DNA from: Olavius sp. associated proteobacterium Delta 1
GTDB lineage: Bacteria > Desulfobacterota > Desulfobacteria > Desulfobacterales > JAFDCJ01
Direction: 5' to 3'
DNA length: 39,693 nucleotides
NCBI GenBank assembly: GCA_902749685.1
Contig: CACVKW010001176.1
Span: 1-39,693, forward strand
Position 1 is the stretch's first letter. The number at the start of each line of letters is the position of its first letter. The notes beneath the pieces were generated by a model. That model did not search any database and was not told the origin of the DNA. It saw only the letters and a program-made list of their open reading frames with translations. The translations under genes were made by a program, and so were the position numbers. Of this stretch, positions 7,838 through 15,564 are shown in pieces.

Positions 7838-8160
7838 ACATATGAGGTTAATCAGAGTCGATTGACTTAAAAACGGGGCGAGACTATTTCTGACCACATA
7901 CTGATGTCTGTGTCAACCCAATAAATTAAACTTTCTGTCAAAATTTGACTACGCCACCGGAAATCGTCATGAAGGAATTTGAGAACATCCGACAAATCGA
8001 TTGTGTCATCAATCAGTTATCTAATTAATTCGCCTAAAAAAAAGCCTATCCAGGGTTATCAAAGGATTTATATAAATTGAAGAAAGTTGTTGGACCGAAC
8101 TCCGGCGGATTAAATATTTTATGCTTCGGATTCATTTTATTTGTCATTATAATGCAAGAT
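7838..8160. other. AT-rich intergenic DNA with repeat copy B
   Basis: No coding frame with support was seen. The stretch holds the second copy of the ~92-bp repeat (8023-8114). The rest is AT-rich with no clear promoter or terminator. Confidence 0.5.
8023..8114 (+). repeat. Dispersed ~92-bp repeat with inverted ends, copy B
   Basis: Starts AATTAATTCGCC and ends GGCGGATTAAAT. It shares with copy C (11123-11216) the inner blocks ATCCAGGGTTAT and TTGTTGG at the same spacing, and an ATGCT-CG tail just beyond the right end. Confidence 0.7.
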
Positions 8161-8910
8161 TCAGGTGATAGCTTTTAATGTTGCCCGGGCGCCCTGCACC
8201 ATATGCAGGCAATCCGTGCTGATGGCAATCAGGGTATACCCCTGTTTAATAAATGGCGCCGCGGATTCTGCTGAATCGGCATATATTCCCAGCGGCCTCC
8301 CGGCCTCCCGGCAGCATTCCGTTACCGATGCGATCGCCGCTTGAACCTCGGCATCATTAATGCGTCCCATTTTACCCATGCTGGCAGATAAATCATAGGG
8401 ACCGATTAGAACCGCATCAACATCCGGCACCCGGACAATTTCGGCTATGTTTTCTACGGCATTGATATTTTCGGCCTGCAAAATTACGGCAATTTCATCG
8501 TTGGCAGCCGCGACGTATTTCTTGAATGTTAAACCGTATCCATGGGCCCGGCCGATGCCGACGCCCCGGCTGCCGCGGGGAGGGTATTTGCACATCCGCA
8601 CAATCCGCTCTGCCTCATCGGCTGAATTTACCCCGGGTGCGATGATACCGGCGGCGCCAATGTCCAGGGCTTTCTTGATCCAAACTTCGTCGTTCGTTGG
8701 TATTCGGATGACACAGGGGCAGCGGTGGTCGACAGCCTGGAGAATTCCCTGGGCACTCTGTGCGTTAAAAGAGCTGTGTTCGGTGTCAATGAAAAGCCAG
8801 TCATAACCAATCTCGGCCATGATTTCAGCAACTTCGGGTGCCGGAATCGTAATCAGGGTTCCAATTAATGTATCGCCCTTCTGCAATCGCGATCGAACAT
8901 TTAGATTCAT
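8161..8910 (-). CDS. HpcH/HpaI-family aldolase
   Basis: A class II, metal-dependent retro-aldolase of the 2-keto-3-deoxy acid type, cleaving such substrates to pyruvate and an aldehyde. The family signature FIDTEHSSFNAQ (catalytic His region), the PPRGSRGVG loop and LIGPYDLSASMG (metal-site Asp region) are present in order. ATG 8910 follows GGAG at 7 bases; an upstream TTG in the same frame has no such support. The gene starts 15 bases after the stop of the small unknown gene 8926-9276, so the two are likely co-transcribed. The specific substrate (rhamnonate, hydroxyheptanedioate, other) cannot be told. Confidence 0.88.
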   Translation of the reverse strand: MNLNVRSRLQKGDTLIGTLITIPAPEVAEIMAEIGYDWLFIDTEHSSFNAQSAQGILQAVDHRCPCVIRIPTNDEVWIKKALDIGAAGIIAPGVNSADEAERIVRMCKYPPRGSRGVGIGRAHGYGLTFKKYVAAANDEIAVILQAENINAVENIAEIVRVPDVDAVLIGPYDLSASMGKMGRINDAEVQAAIASVTECCREAGRPLGIYADSAESAAPFIKQGYTLIAISTDCLHMVQGARATLKAIT

Positions 8911-8925
8911 GTTTATCTCCAATTT

Positions 8926-9276
8926 TCAGCGCCACTTCTGATCGGTATCGTTTACAATCTCAAGCGGCTTAATTTTGATGGTCGCCGGAATCTCCGGTTC
9001 AATGTAAAAAACATATTCATCAAATATGCCGCCAAGCAGGATATCAATTTTGCGGGTACGTTCAATGAATATTCCTTTTTTATCATAAAAAATTTGGCCC
9101 TGATCGTCTTTGACAATTGTCATTGCAAACAGCTCGCGTTTCCCCTGGCGCAGAGAAAACCTGTCACCGATTTTAAAGGGACTTTCCGCCAGCTGATCTG
9201 CATGGATAAACATGCCCTTTCTTTCCGGATCATAAAAGGCGATTTGTCTGGGACTGATCGCGGGTGGTGATGTCAT
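8926..9276 (-). CDS. Conserved-looking small protein of unknown function
   Basis: 116 residues with a beta-rich pattern: short hydrophobic strands alternating with charged turns (KIGDRFSLRQGKRELFAMTI, DKKGIFIERTRKIDILLGG, EYVFYIEPEIPATIKIKPL). There is no signal peptide, cysteine or membrane segment. I do not recognise the family. It directly precedes the aldolase gene (15-base spacing to the preferred start) and probably shares its transcript. ATG 9276 is the only sensible start. Confidence 0.6.
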   Translation of the reverse strand: MTSPPAISPRQIAFYDPERKGMFIHADQLAESPFKIGDRFSLRQGKRELFAMTIVKDDQGQIFYDKKGIFIERTRKIDILLGGIFDEYVFYIEPEIPATIKIKPLEIVNDTDQKWR

Positions 9277-9316
9277 GCAACAATCCTCGTCCGAAGGTCA
9301 TTATCAGTTAATATTT

Positions 9317-9344
9317 CAGCCACCAAGGCACTAAGCCACAAAGA
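9317..9344. repeat. Short heptad-phased array
   Basis: CAGCCAC, CAAGGCA, CTAAGCC and ACAAAGA run in 7-base phase upstream of gene 8926-9276. Confidence 0.5.
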
Positions 9345-9367
9345 TGATATGATTAAGCGGGTTCGCA

Positions 9368-9499
9368 TCATATTTCTTTTCCAATCGAAAACGCCTTTGC
9401 CAGAAAATTTCCGACACCGTAATATGCCTGCATCTCGGGCGCAATATTAACCGTAAAGGCTTTACGCTCAACGATGTTGTCATATGAATACCTTACTTC
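9368..9499 (-). pseudogene. Start-less coding-like fragment
   Basis: The minus strand has an open frame ending at TGA 9368-9370. Its last ~40 codons read like genuine protein (DNIVERKAFTVNIAPE, then YYGVGNFLAKAFSIGKEI). No start codon is available and the upstream side runs straight into a heptad array. The KAFTVNI segment recalls flavin-reductase-like proteins, but the rest does not help. Probably the 3' end of a lost gene. Confidence 0.35.
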
Positions 9500-9525
9500 G
9501 ACATTCCGTATTCGACCTTCGATCT
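9487..9525. repeat. Heptad-phased repeat array
   Basis: AATACCT, TACTTCG, ACATTCC, GTATTCG and ACCTTCG in 7-base phase, abutting the 3' end of the gamma-glutamyltransferase gene. The 21 bases at 9486-9506 are identical to 19057-19077, showing that words are shared between distant spacers. Confidence 0.75.
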
Positions 9526-11109
9526 TTAGTACCCCACCGCCTGCCCGTCTTTGCGATGGTCGGATGCAGCACAGTACCCGTCGTCCAGGGCATAAATTAA
9601 CTGGGCCCCGCCGAACAGATGGGAGGGGGGGGCGTCCATAATCTTTTGGCCCCGATCTTTCAGGTCGCTGATGACGTCAGGCGCGGTGCCCGGTTCCAGT
9701 GCGACTTGAAAATTCTCGTCAACATGCCAGCGAGGTGCATCACAGGCGGCCTGAGGATTCTGATTATAGTCAAAGATGCGCACCATCATCTGGACGTGTC
9801 CCTGGGCCTGCATACTGCCGCCCATGACCCCGAAACTCATCAGTGCTTGTCCATCTCGGGTTACAAATCCGGGAATGATGGTGTGAAAGGGGCGTTTGCT
9901 GCCGGCAACGCAATTGGGGTGGCCCGGCTCCAGGACGAATCCGAACCCGCGATTTTGCATACTGATGCCGGTCTGCGGAATCACAACACCGGATCCGAAA
10001 CCATAGTAATTGGATTGGATGAAGGAAACCAGCATTCCGCTATCATCAGCGGCCGTCAGGTAAACAGTTCCCTGGTCGCTAAGAATTTTTGACCCGGGAT
10101 GAGAAGCGCGACCAATATCAATCTCCTGTGCCCTGGCATGCAGAAATTCTTGCGCCAAGAGTTCCTCCGGGTTGACCAGCATGGCGTTGCTGTCCGCAAT
10201 GTGCCGGTAGGCCTCGGCCAGGGCGATCTTCATGGCTTCGACCTGCAGGTGGATGCTGTCGGCCGAGTCCGCCGGATATTGCTGTAAATCGAAATTACGC
10301 AAAAGACCCAGTGCCATCAGAGCGGCCAAACCCTGGCCGTTGGGCGGAATCTGGTGCAGGTGAACGCCACGGTATTCGGTCGAAATAGATTGGACCCACC
10401 GGCTGCGGTGATTCGCAAGATCTTCAAGCGTCATGGCGCCGCCATTGGAGGCGGCGCAATTTACGATTTTTCGGGCCAGGTCCCCGCGGTAAAATGATTC
10501 GCCCCGGCTTGCGGCAATCGATTTTAGCGTTTGTGCCTGATCGGGGCAGCTGAACCGTTCTCCGGCGCCCGGAGCCTGCCCGCCCGGTAAAAACGTTTTG
10601 CCGAAATCCGGGAAATCGGCGTACAGCTCGGGAGTCGCTGCCCAGCGTACGGCTGTGAATGGCGAAACGACAAAACCGTTTTGAGCGTAATCGATGGCGG
10701 GTCCAAAGAGATCGCCAAACGGCAGTTTACCGAATTTTTGGGACAGTTGCACCCAGCTGTCCACCGCACCGGGCACGGTGACTGCATCCCAGCCGAAAAT
10801 CGGCATTTGATTTGATCCGGCAAAACGGTCTAGGGTCCACGCCCGGGGAGACCGGCCGGAGCCGTTGAGGCCGTGAAGCGTTTCACCATCCCAGACCAGG
10901 GCGAAGGCGTCGCTGCCGATACCGTTGCTGGTCGGTTCAACCACGGTGAGTGTGATGGCCGTGGCCAGGGCTGCGTCCACTGCGTTGCCGCCTTTTAACA
11001 ACATTCGCAGTCCGGCCTGGGCGGCCAGCGGTTGGGAAGTCGCCACTAGATTGCGTGCTAAAACAGGCATTCTCTGAGAAGGGTATGGGAATTGCCAGGA
11101 AATGGTCAT
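9526..11109 (-). CDS. Gamma-glutamyltransferase family protein
   Basis: An Ntn-hydrolase of the gamma-glutamyltranspeptidase/cephalosporin acylase type. The autocleavage site and catalytic Thr lie in SDQGTVYLTAADDSG (about residue 345), and the oxyanion and substrate region SFGVMGGSMQAQGHVQM near residue 420 is well preserved. Length (527) is normal for a precursor that splits into large and small subunits. No signal peptide is evident at the ATG 11109 start, so this is probably the cytoplasmic subtype often annotated as glutathione hydrolase-like. It is monocistronic, between repeat-filled spacers. Confidence 0.88.
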   Translation of the reverse strand: MTISWQFPYPSQRMPVLARNLVATSQPLAAQAGLRMLLKGGNAVDAALATAITLTVVEPTSNGIGSDAFALVWDGETLHGLNGSGRSPRAWTLDRFAGSNQMPIFGWDAVTVPGAVDSWVQLSQKFGKLPFGDLFGPAIDYAQNGFVVSPFTAVRWAATPELYADFPDFGKTFLPGGQAPGAGERFSCPDQAQTLKSIAASRGESFYRGDLARKIVNCAASNGGAMTLEDLANHRSRWVQSISTEYRGVHLHQIPPNGQGLAALMALGLLRNFDLQQYPADSADSIHLQVEAMKIALAEAYRHIADSNAMLVNPEELLAQEFLHARAQEIDIGRASHPGSKILSDQGTVYLTAADDSGMLVSFIQSNYYGFGSGVVIPQTGISMQNRGFGFVLEPGHPNCVAGSKRPFHTIIPGFVTRDGQALMSFGVMGGSMQAQGHVQMMVRIFDYNQNPQAACDAPRWHVDENFQVALEPGTAPDVISDLKDRGQKIMDAPPSHLFGGAQLIYALDDGYCAASDHRKDGQAVGY

Positions 11110-11122
11110 GGTCGTTACCTCT

Positions 11123-11216
11123 AATTAATCCGCCCAGAAAAATGGAACATCCAGGGTTATAGATCGTCATTTGAAAACTGAAAAAACTTGTTGGCCTAAG
11201 CACCGGCGGCTTAATT
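11123..11216 (+). repeat. Dispersed ~92-bp repeat with inverted ends, copy C
   Basis: Starts AATTAATCCGCC and ends GGCGGCTTAATT, followed by ATGCTGCGCA. It aligns along its full length with copy B without obvious gaps and has the same ends as copy A in inverse orientation. Confidence 0.7.
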
Positions 11217-11337
11217 TTTTAATGCTGCGCACATTTTTTATTCAAATCCGAAAACCTGGTCCTCTGGGCTGGTCGAAGATCCCGCCGCCGGGGGTCAGAG
11301 ATAATCGGCTATGCCATAAATCGAGTCTGTAACTGGT

Positions 11338-11487
11338 TTCAGGTGTCAGGTGTCAGTAAGAATCGACTCCTGAATTCAAAATACGGATAGGGTTTCAACT
11401 AACGGCCAACACCAATGAAAGAAAGTCTACAGATTGAGCGACTTCGACCCTGCGGGTCTACTTCAGTGCTGACACCTGACACCTGAA
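11338..11487. repeat. Inverted pair of heptad words, 19-base perfect arms
   Basis: 11338-11356 (TTC AGGTGTC AGGTGTC AG) is the exact reverse complement of 11469-11487. The arms consist of a 7-base word repeated twice and enclose about 112 bases, so the transcript could form a long stem. Confidence 0.8.
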
Positions 11488-11662
11488 CACAGCTGGCATT
11501 GGTAGTCACCCACATCACCCCTCCGGGGTGAACCAAAGCCGGGCCCTCTGGACCCGGATCTTTACTTTTATTCTTTATCACACATCATCTACTCATACGC
11601 AAAGAAAATTAGATCAAACGTTCTGCGGATTAATCATGCGCTACAAATTATAAAATTGAAAA

Positions 11663-12628
11663 TTAATAGTATACCGTTCTTGTCCTGTGCCGCGGCACCG
11701 CTTTATACCGGGGCAGCTGACCGCGATTCCACAGAAAATAGTCCAGCTGCGATGATGTGACCGGCTGTCCGGAACTGCAAATCGATCTCTTAATCAGCTC
11801 CACGGCATGGACTGCACCTGCTCGAATTTCGATTTCCTCGCACGATCCCGCCGGAATTAGTTCTGCCGCCGCGATGCGTGCAATCAATGCCTCTTCATAT
11901 CTTAAAATGCCGTCCATGCGCAATACGTGAGGAACAAGATTATCAGCAAAGATGGTCAGCTGATCGAGATCACCAAAGCACCCCCAAGCCTGCCCTTGGA
12001 AGGCAACCGCCAGGTCAGCTGCGACAATCTGGGCCCGTTTGAAAAACGGCACCTCGATTTCATTGTACGGCGCAACGTCATTGAAATAGGGCATTTTTTT
12101 GAGCAATTGTACCAGGCGACCGGCGCAGGAGTCGGCAGCTCCCACCAGGCCGCAACAACTTCCATCGAACCGGTTCAGCAAATAGCGGCCCAGGTCATTC
12201 AGGGCGGTGGTAAAGTGCTGCATCAACTCCCTGATGGTTTTGTTTGCGGGATCTTGATCAAATATTTGCGTGCATTGATCAACCGAAATCGCAGCTAATT
12301 GTTCGGCAGAAAGAGGGCCGTTGTGCGTGAAAAAGTCATTCAGCGAAGAGGCTGTCGTAAAATATCCGGACATCCCCGGGCGCTTGCGAAGGTGCGGGAA
12401 ATAGCCGGATCCGAAATTGATGGTATCCAGGATCAACAGGAATGACAAAGTATCTTCTTGCCGACCCAGGTAATGACAGGCCGGATCCAGCTGAGGTTTG
12501 ACCGCTTTTTCCACCGGCAGTGAAGATGCGTATGCGGGTATCAGATCGTGATTTATTCGGACATGACTTGCCCGATTTGTTACCTTTTCGCAGGCTGCGC
12601 GTATTTGATCGAATATGGTTCCAGTCAT
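11663..12628 (-). CDS. Queuosine 5'-phosphate N-glycosidase (QNG1/DUF2419)
   Basis: A 321-residue member of the queuosine-salvage family, which releases queuine from queuosine 5'-monophosphate so the base can be reused for tRNA modification. Diagnostic stretches are present: TINFGSGYFPHLRKRPGMSG near residue 90, FADNLVPHVLR in the last third, VTSSQLDYFLWNRGQ, and the C-terminus PRHRTRTVYY. The first four bases of the downstream RidA-side overlap (ATGA-type, 12625-12628) show tight coupling with 12625-13011. Its presence in an operon with RidA and DUF1989 genes is unusual. Cytoplasmic; no signal sequence. Confidence 0.88.
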   Translation of the reverse strand: MTGTIFDQIRAACEKVTNRASHVRINHDLIPAYASSLPVEKAVKPQLDPACHYLGRQEDTLSFLLILDTINFGSGYFPHLRKRPGMSGYFTTASSLNDFFTHNGPLSAEQLAAISVDQCTQIFDQDPANKTIRELMQHFTTALNDLGRYLLNRFDGSCCGLVGAADSCAGRLVQLLKKMPYFNDVAPYNEIEVPFFKRAQIVAADLAVAFQGQAWGCFGDLDQLTIFADNLVPHVLRMDGILRYEEALIARIAAAELIPAGSCEEIEIRAGAVHAVELIKRSICSSGQPVTSSQLDYFLWNRGQLPRYKAVPRHRTRTVYY

Positions 12629-13011
12629 CTGATATACGCCTCGGCTTCGATTTCTACCAGCATTTCCGGCGAAATCAGCCGGTTGACTTCGACCATGCTG
12701 GTGGCGGGGCGGATGCCCTCAAAAAACAGACTGTGGGCTTTGGCGATTTTTTCCCAGTCATCAATGTTTACCACATAAATCCTGGTACGCACCACATCTG
12801 AAAGGACGGCACCCGCGCGGGTCAACGCCGTTTCAATATTCTTTATGGCCTGCACCGCCTGGGCATATGGATCTCCGGTCCCGACAATCCTGCCCTTGCT
12901 ATTCGTCGCCGTTGTTCCGGAGACATGAATGTAAGGTCCGATTTTGACTGCCCTGGAGTAGCCCACTATACTTTCCCAGGGGGCCCCGGAAGATATATTT
13001 ATTCGTTTCAT
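12625..13011 (-). CDS. RidA family protein (reactive imine deaminase type)
   Basis: A 128-residue YjgF/RidA-fold protein. These proteins form trimers that hydrolyse reactive enamine/imine intermediates of amino-acid metabolism or act as related amidohydrolases. The conserved core is VGYSRAVKIGPYIHVSGTTA at the N-terminus and VVRTRIYVVNIDDWE; the Arg in VRTRIYV corresponds to the usual carboxylate-binding Arg. The C-terminus ends EIEAEAYIR as in the family. It overlaps QNG1 by 4 bases and the DUF1989 gene by 1 base (TAATG), so all three must be translated from one mRNA. Confidence 0.9.
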   Translation of the reverse strand: MKRINISSGAPWESIVGYSRAVKIGPYIHVSGTTATNSKGRIVGTGDPYAQAVQAIKNIETALTRAGAVLSDVVRTRIYVVNIDDWEKIAKAHSLFFEGIRPATSMVEVNRLISPEMLVEIEAEAYIR

Positions 13012-13637
13012 TAATTTTGCTCCTTTATCGGGTAAATTTCAACCCTGATAGGCGTACAGCGATAGTTATTGCACTTGCCGGCTGAACAGGCACTTACTCC
13101 GACGATTAAATCCATTTCCGAACTCAGATCAATATAATCGCCGGCCTTCGACAATGGGGGCTGGACGGTTACCCGGCCGGCGGCAGTTATTACTAGATTC
13201 ATGAAAATATTGAATGCCGTGGGGATTTGAAAGGCCCGGATGCCGTGGGTACCCAGGGCATCAGTCAAATTGTCAAGACAATTTGGATGGGGTCCGGTCG
13301 AGCCGTAAGTCAGCCTAAACATTTCCCGGCTGCAGGGCGCAAAGAGAAAATCGTGCTTGCCCACCGGATCCTGGGTGATGGAGAGCATGGGGTTGCTACG
13401 GTTCGAATAGAGAATATCGCCGACTGATAGGAACAGTTTTTCATTGTAGTCAATGCTGCGTCCGGAAGACAGATACTCTTGTGTGTTGTGCCGTGCAAAA
13501 CAAACCAGGTCCGCTACCTGTTCACCGTCCACGTCGATGACCCGGATGATCTGGCCTTTTTGCACCGTAAATGCCACACCGGTTTGGGGCGGTATATGGT
13601 ATTGGCTGATCGGTGCGATCGTTTCTTTTGCGGTCAT
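13011..13637 (-). CDS. DUF1989 / urea carboxylase-associated family protein
   Basis: A 208-residue protein of the DUF1989 family. Relatives next to urea/guanidine carboxylase were shown to be carboxyguanidine deiminase subunits (CgdA/CgdB). Recognisable features are the opening IPPQTGVAFTVQKGQIIRV, QVADLVCF, the central PHPNCLDNL and AFNIFMN segments, and the C-terminal CSAGKCNNYRCTPIRVEI. No carboxylase or second DUF1989 gene is nearby, so the substrate is probably different. It sits between RidA and a ureohydrolase, another family that acts on guanidino groups. Confidence 0.85.
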   Translation of the reverse strand: MTAKETIAPISQYHIPPQTGVAFTVQKGQIIRVIDVDGEQVADLVCFARHNTQEYLSSGRSIDYNEKLFLSVGDILYSNRSNPMLSITQDPVGKHDFLFAPCSREMFRLTYGSTGPHPNCLDNLTDALGTHGIRAFQIPTAFNIFMNLVITAAGRVTVQPPLSKAGDYIDLSSEMDLIVGVSACSAGKCNNYRCTPIRVEIYPIKEQN

Positions 13638-13675
13638 TTTTATAAATTACGGTCTGCCGATGGGCATTTCAGACG

Positions 13676-14344
13676 CTAACCATTAATTAGCGTGCTCAGC
13701 AATCCCATGCAGATCTTGCGGCTCAGGCCATCTTCATCCATCTTCGGATTCCAGCTCGATACGGAAACTGCTGCAATTTTTTCCGTCCGGTTCAGGTGTT
13801 TCATTACCGTCTGCAGTTCCTTGGCCGACGGACCGCCGGCAGCCGGATAATTCATTGCCGGCGCTTGCTCCGCAGTGACAATATCCATATCCAGATGGAT
13901 GTATAACGGCGCATCGGGTAAAGTTAATTTCAGCAAATCCCTGACATCGGTTAATAGAATAATATTTGCTTCTTCAATCAATAGCTTCTCGCCCGGATCG
14001 AGATCACGGGCGTCTGTTAAAATCACCCGATCTTCGGACAACGGCTTCAGGTTCAGGGCCTTGAGCATGGTCTGCTCACCGGTGCCAACCAGCATGGCCA
14101 GCGGCATGCCCCCCAGAAAGCCGCTGGGAGTGGTTTGCCAGGTATTAAAGTCACCATGGGCATCAAACCATATCAGGATCGGATCGATTGCGGCGGATCG
14201 CAGGCCGGCCAGCACACCGATGGCGCTGCAGCAATCCCCGGCGATGCTGATCGGCCGATTGCCTTTTTCAATGGCCAGGCGGGCGAAATCAGCCAGAGGC
14301 CGGTGGATGGCGGACATGCGGTGCTGTTTGTCGCCGTCCGGCAA
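13676..14344 (-). CDS. Ureohydrolase (arginase/agmatinase) family protein, 5' end damaged
   Basis: Manganese-type ureohydrolase fold. DAHGD (61-65) and LDMDIV (Asp152, Asp154) supply five of the usual metal ligands, but the first motif reads GDCCS instead of GGDHS, so the usual His ligand is a Cys. I believe a subfamily carries this change. The only start in frame is a TTG at 14344. Family-like sequence (PLPELENLAAADW, IVNKPD) continues upstream to about 14405 without a start and meets the lipoprotein fragment in another frame. The gene is therefore probably 5'-truncated or chimeric. The stop lies 38 bases from the DUF1989 start. Confidence 0.65.
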   Translation of the reverse strand: MPDGDKQHRMSAIHRPLADFARLAIEKGNRPISIAGDCCSAIGVLAGLRSAAIDPILIWFDAHGDFNTWQTTPSGFLGGMPLAMLVGTGEQTMLKALNLKPLSEDRVILTDARDLDPGEKLLIEEANIILLTDVRDLLKLTLPDAPLYIHLDMDIVTAEQAPAMNYPAAGGPSAKELQTVMKHLNRTEKIAAVSVSSWNPKMDEDGLSRKICMGLLSTLING

Positions 14345-14394
14345 ATCCGGTTTGTTGACAATCCAGTCCGCTGCTGCCAGGTTTTCGAGTTCAG

Positions 14395-14676
14395 GCAGCG
14401 GTTTAAGATGACAATGGCGTTGAAATCATCAGCGGATTCATTGGGCAGCCATTTTACATCCACAACCTTGACATAAAATACGTTATTACCAAGGTTGTCC
14501 TTGATTTCAGAAACCACCGTGCGTTTGAATTCGCCCGCTTGCGTGGCGATCAGCACCTTGGCTGTTAAGGCGTTGTGGTTTCCGGCTTCGGTGGTATCAA
14601 CGGTTTTCAGAGTACATCCGAAAAATGCCAGAAAGCAAATGATTAAAGAACCACCACCGAATCGTCGCCATAGCAT
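14395..14676 (-). pseudogene. Lipoprotein gene, 3' end lost at junction with ureohydrolase
   Basis: ATG 14676 has a strong GGGGAGAT ribosome site. The product begins with a signal and lipobox (FLAFFGC), then a Rossmann-like start TAKVLIATQAGEFKRTVV, and VYFVKVVDV-like and DDFNAIVIL strands. This recalls a small family of flavodoxin-like envelope proteins of about 150 residues. After INRC-like residues the frame turns into an out-of-frame reading of the ureohydrolase gene. Only about 90 residues are genuine. The junction near 14397-14410 looks like a deletion. Confidence 0.55.
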
Positions 14677-14710
14677 TGTATGATCTCCCCTTTAAACTGA
14701 ACAGGAATAC

Positions 14711-14806
14711 AGAAGTCGGAAGACAGATGACCGAAGTCAGAAGACAGATGACCCTCCTTCGCCTTACAGGCTACGGAGGGCAAGCGGATGACAGAAGTCA
14801 GATGAA
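14711..14806. repeat. Heptad array interrupted by a hairpin
   Basis: AGAAGTC, GGAAGAC, AGATGAC, CGAAGTC, AGAAGAC, AGATGAC (14711-14752), then a hairpin with arms CCTCC/GGAGG and GCCT/AGGC (14753-14779), then GGATGAC, AGAAGTC, AGATGAA. The triplet of words repeats as a 21-base higher-order unit. Confidence 0.85.
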
Positions 14807-14873
14807 AATGGTATAGGCATGGCGCAAAGCGCTTTTCGCGGCGTGAATGATTTGTACTTTTAATACTCTATGC

Positions 14874-14964
14874 GCTATGCCCACACCTTCAGCCCTCTCG
14901 CATCCCCTTGCCTTGTAACCCTCACCCCGCAACGCGTAACCCGCACCTCGCACCCCGTAACTGC
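14874..14964. repeat. Heptad-phased array, 13 units
   Basis: GCTATGC, CCACACC, TTCAGCC, CTCTCGC, ATCCCCT, TGCCTTG, TAACCCT, CACCCCG, CAACGCG, TAACCCG, CACCTCG, CACCCCG and TAACTGC run without a phase slip and stop exactly at the 3' end of the cupin gene. Confidence 0.85.
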
Positions 14965-15536
14965 TATCCCAATATTTTCCATTGCTTCGCCAGCGGACCG
15001 TCGACGCCATAGACCGGATCCATTTGCGGCAGCGGAACCCTGGCGATGTTTTTATCCGGTTGCGGCCTTTCACCGGCTTTGCCGTAGCACATGTCCGGGC
15101 CCTGGTTCAGGGGATATGCTCCGACAATTTGGAAATTACGGCCGGCAGCCAGATTCTTGTGGGCCACGCCGGCCGGAATGATAATCACATCGCCGCGGCC
15201 CACCGTCAGGCAGACGCCACCAGGACCGCCCATTTGAACTTCGGCGGAGCCGCTGTACACACCCAGTACTTCATGAGCGGTGCTGTGGTAATGATGAAAG
15301 CCAAATATCCCGTTGCGCCAGCAGCCGCTCCAGCCGTTGGATTCAAACAGGTTCTCCACCACCGCTGCCGGACGGCTTTGCGGCAAAGCCAGAATCCCCC
15401 GATAGACCACAAGCGGAAGTTTGCCATTGTTGGGAAAACTGCGGTCATCTTTTAAAAGCTGAGTTATTATTGAATCCGACTGAACCCCATCCTGCAACCG
15501 GTTATCATTTTTGGCAGACTCGGTGTCCGTTTTCAT
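14964..15536 (-). CDS. YjlB-like cupin domain protein
   Basis: A 190-residue single-cupin protein. Motif 1 is GFHHYHSTAHEVLGVYSG, giving the His-x-His...Glu metal set, and motif 2 is GDVIIIPAGVAHKNL, giving the last His. It resembles Bacillus YjlB-type cupins of unknown activity. A dioxygenase, isomerase or small-molecule sensor are all possible. ATG 15536 is preferred over a GTG three codons upstream because GAGGTG precedes it by 6 bases. It follows the MFS gene by 28 bases on the same strand, so it may act on the transported compound. Confidence 0.82.
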   Translation of the reverse strand: MKTDTESAKNDNRLQDGVQSDSIITQLLKDDRSFPNNGKLPLVVYRGILALPQSRPAAVVENLFESNGWSGCWRNGIFGFHHYHSTAHEVLGVYSGSAEVQMGGPGGVCLTVGRGDVIIIPAGVAHKNLAAGRNFQIVGAYPLNQGPDMCYGKAGERPQPDKNIARVPLPQMDPVYGVDGPLAKQWKILG

Positions 15537-15564
15537 CTGTCGCACCTCGCATTCGGATTCTGTT

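Larger units (their letters stand above)
11110..11662. other. Intergenic region with two repeat types
   Basis: No supported gene. It contains repeat copy C (11123-11216), an inverted pair of heptad words (11338-11487) and a GC-rich hairpin with arms near 11543-11547 and 11557-11561 followed by a T-rich stretch. Short open frames here are made of repeat words. Confidence 0.5.

Noticed and set aside
11399..11581. 60-codon minus-strand frame
   Set aside because: It is read through the CAGGTGTC words and a hairpin and looks non-coding.
14173..14676. 167-residue lipoprotein as a full gene
   Set aside because: Only the first ~90 codons are family-like; the rest is an out-of-frame reading of the ureohydrolase gene.
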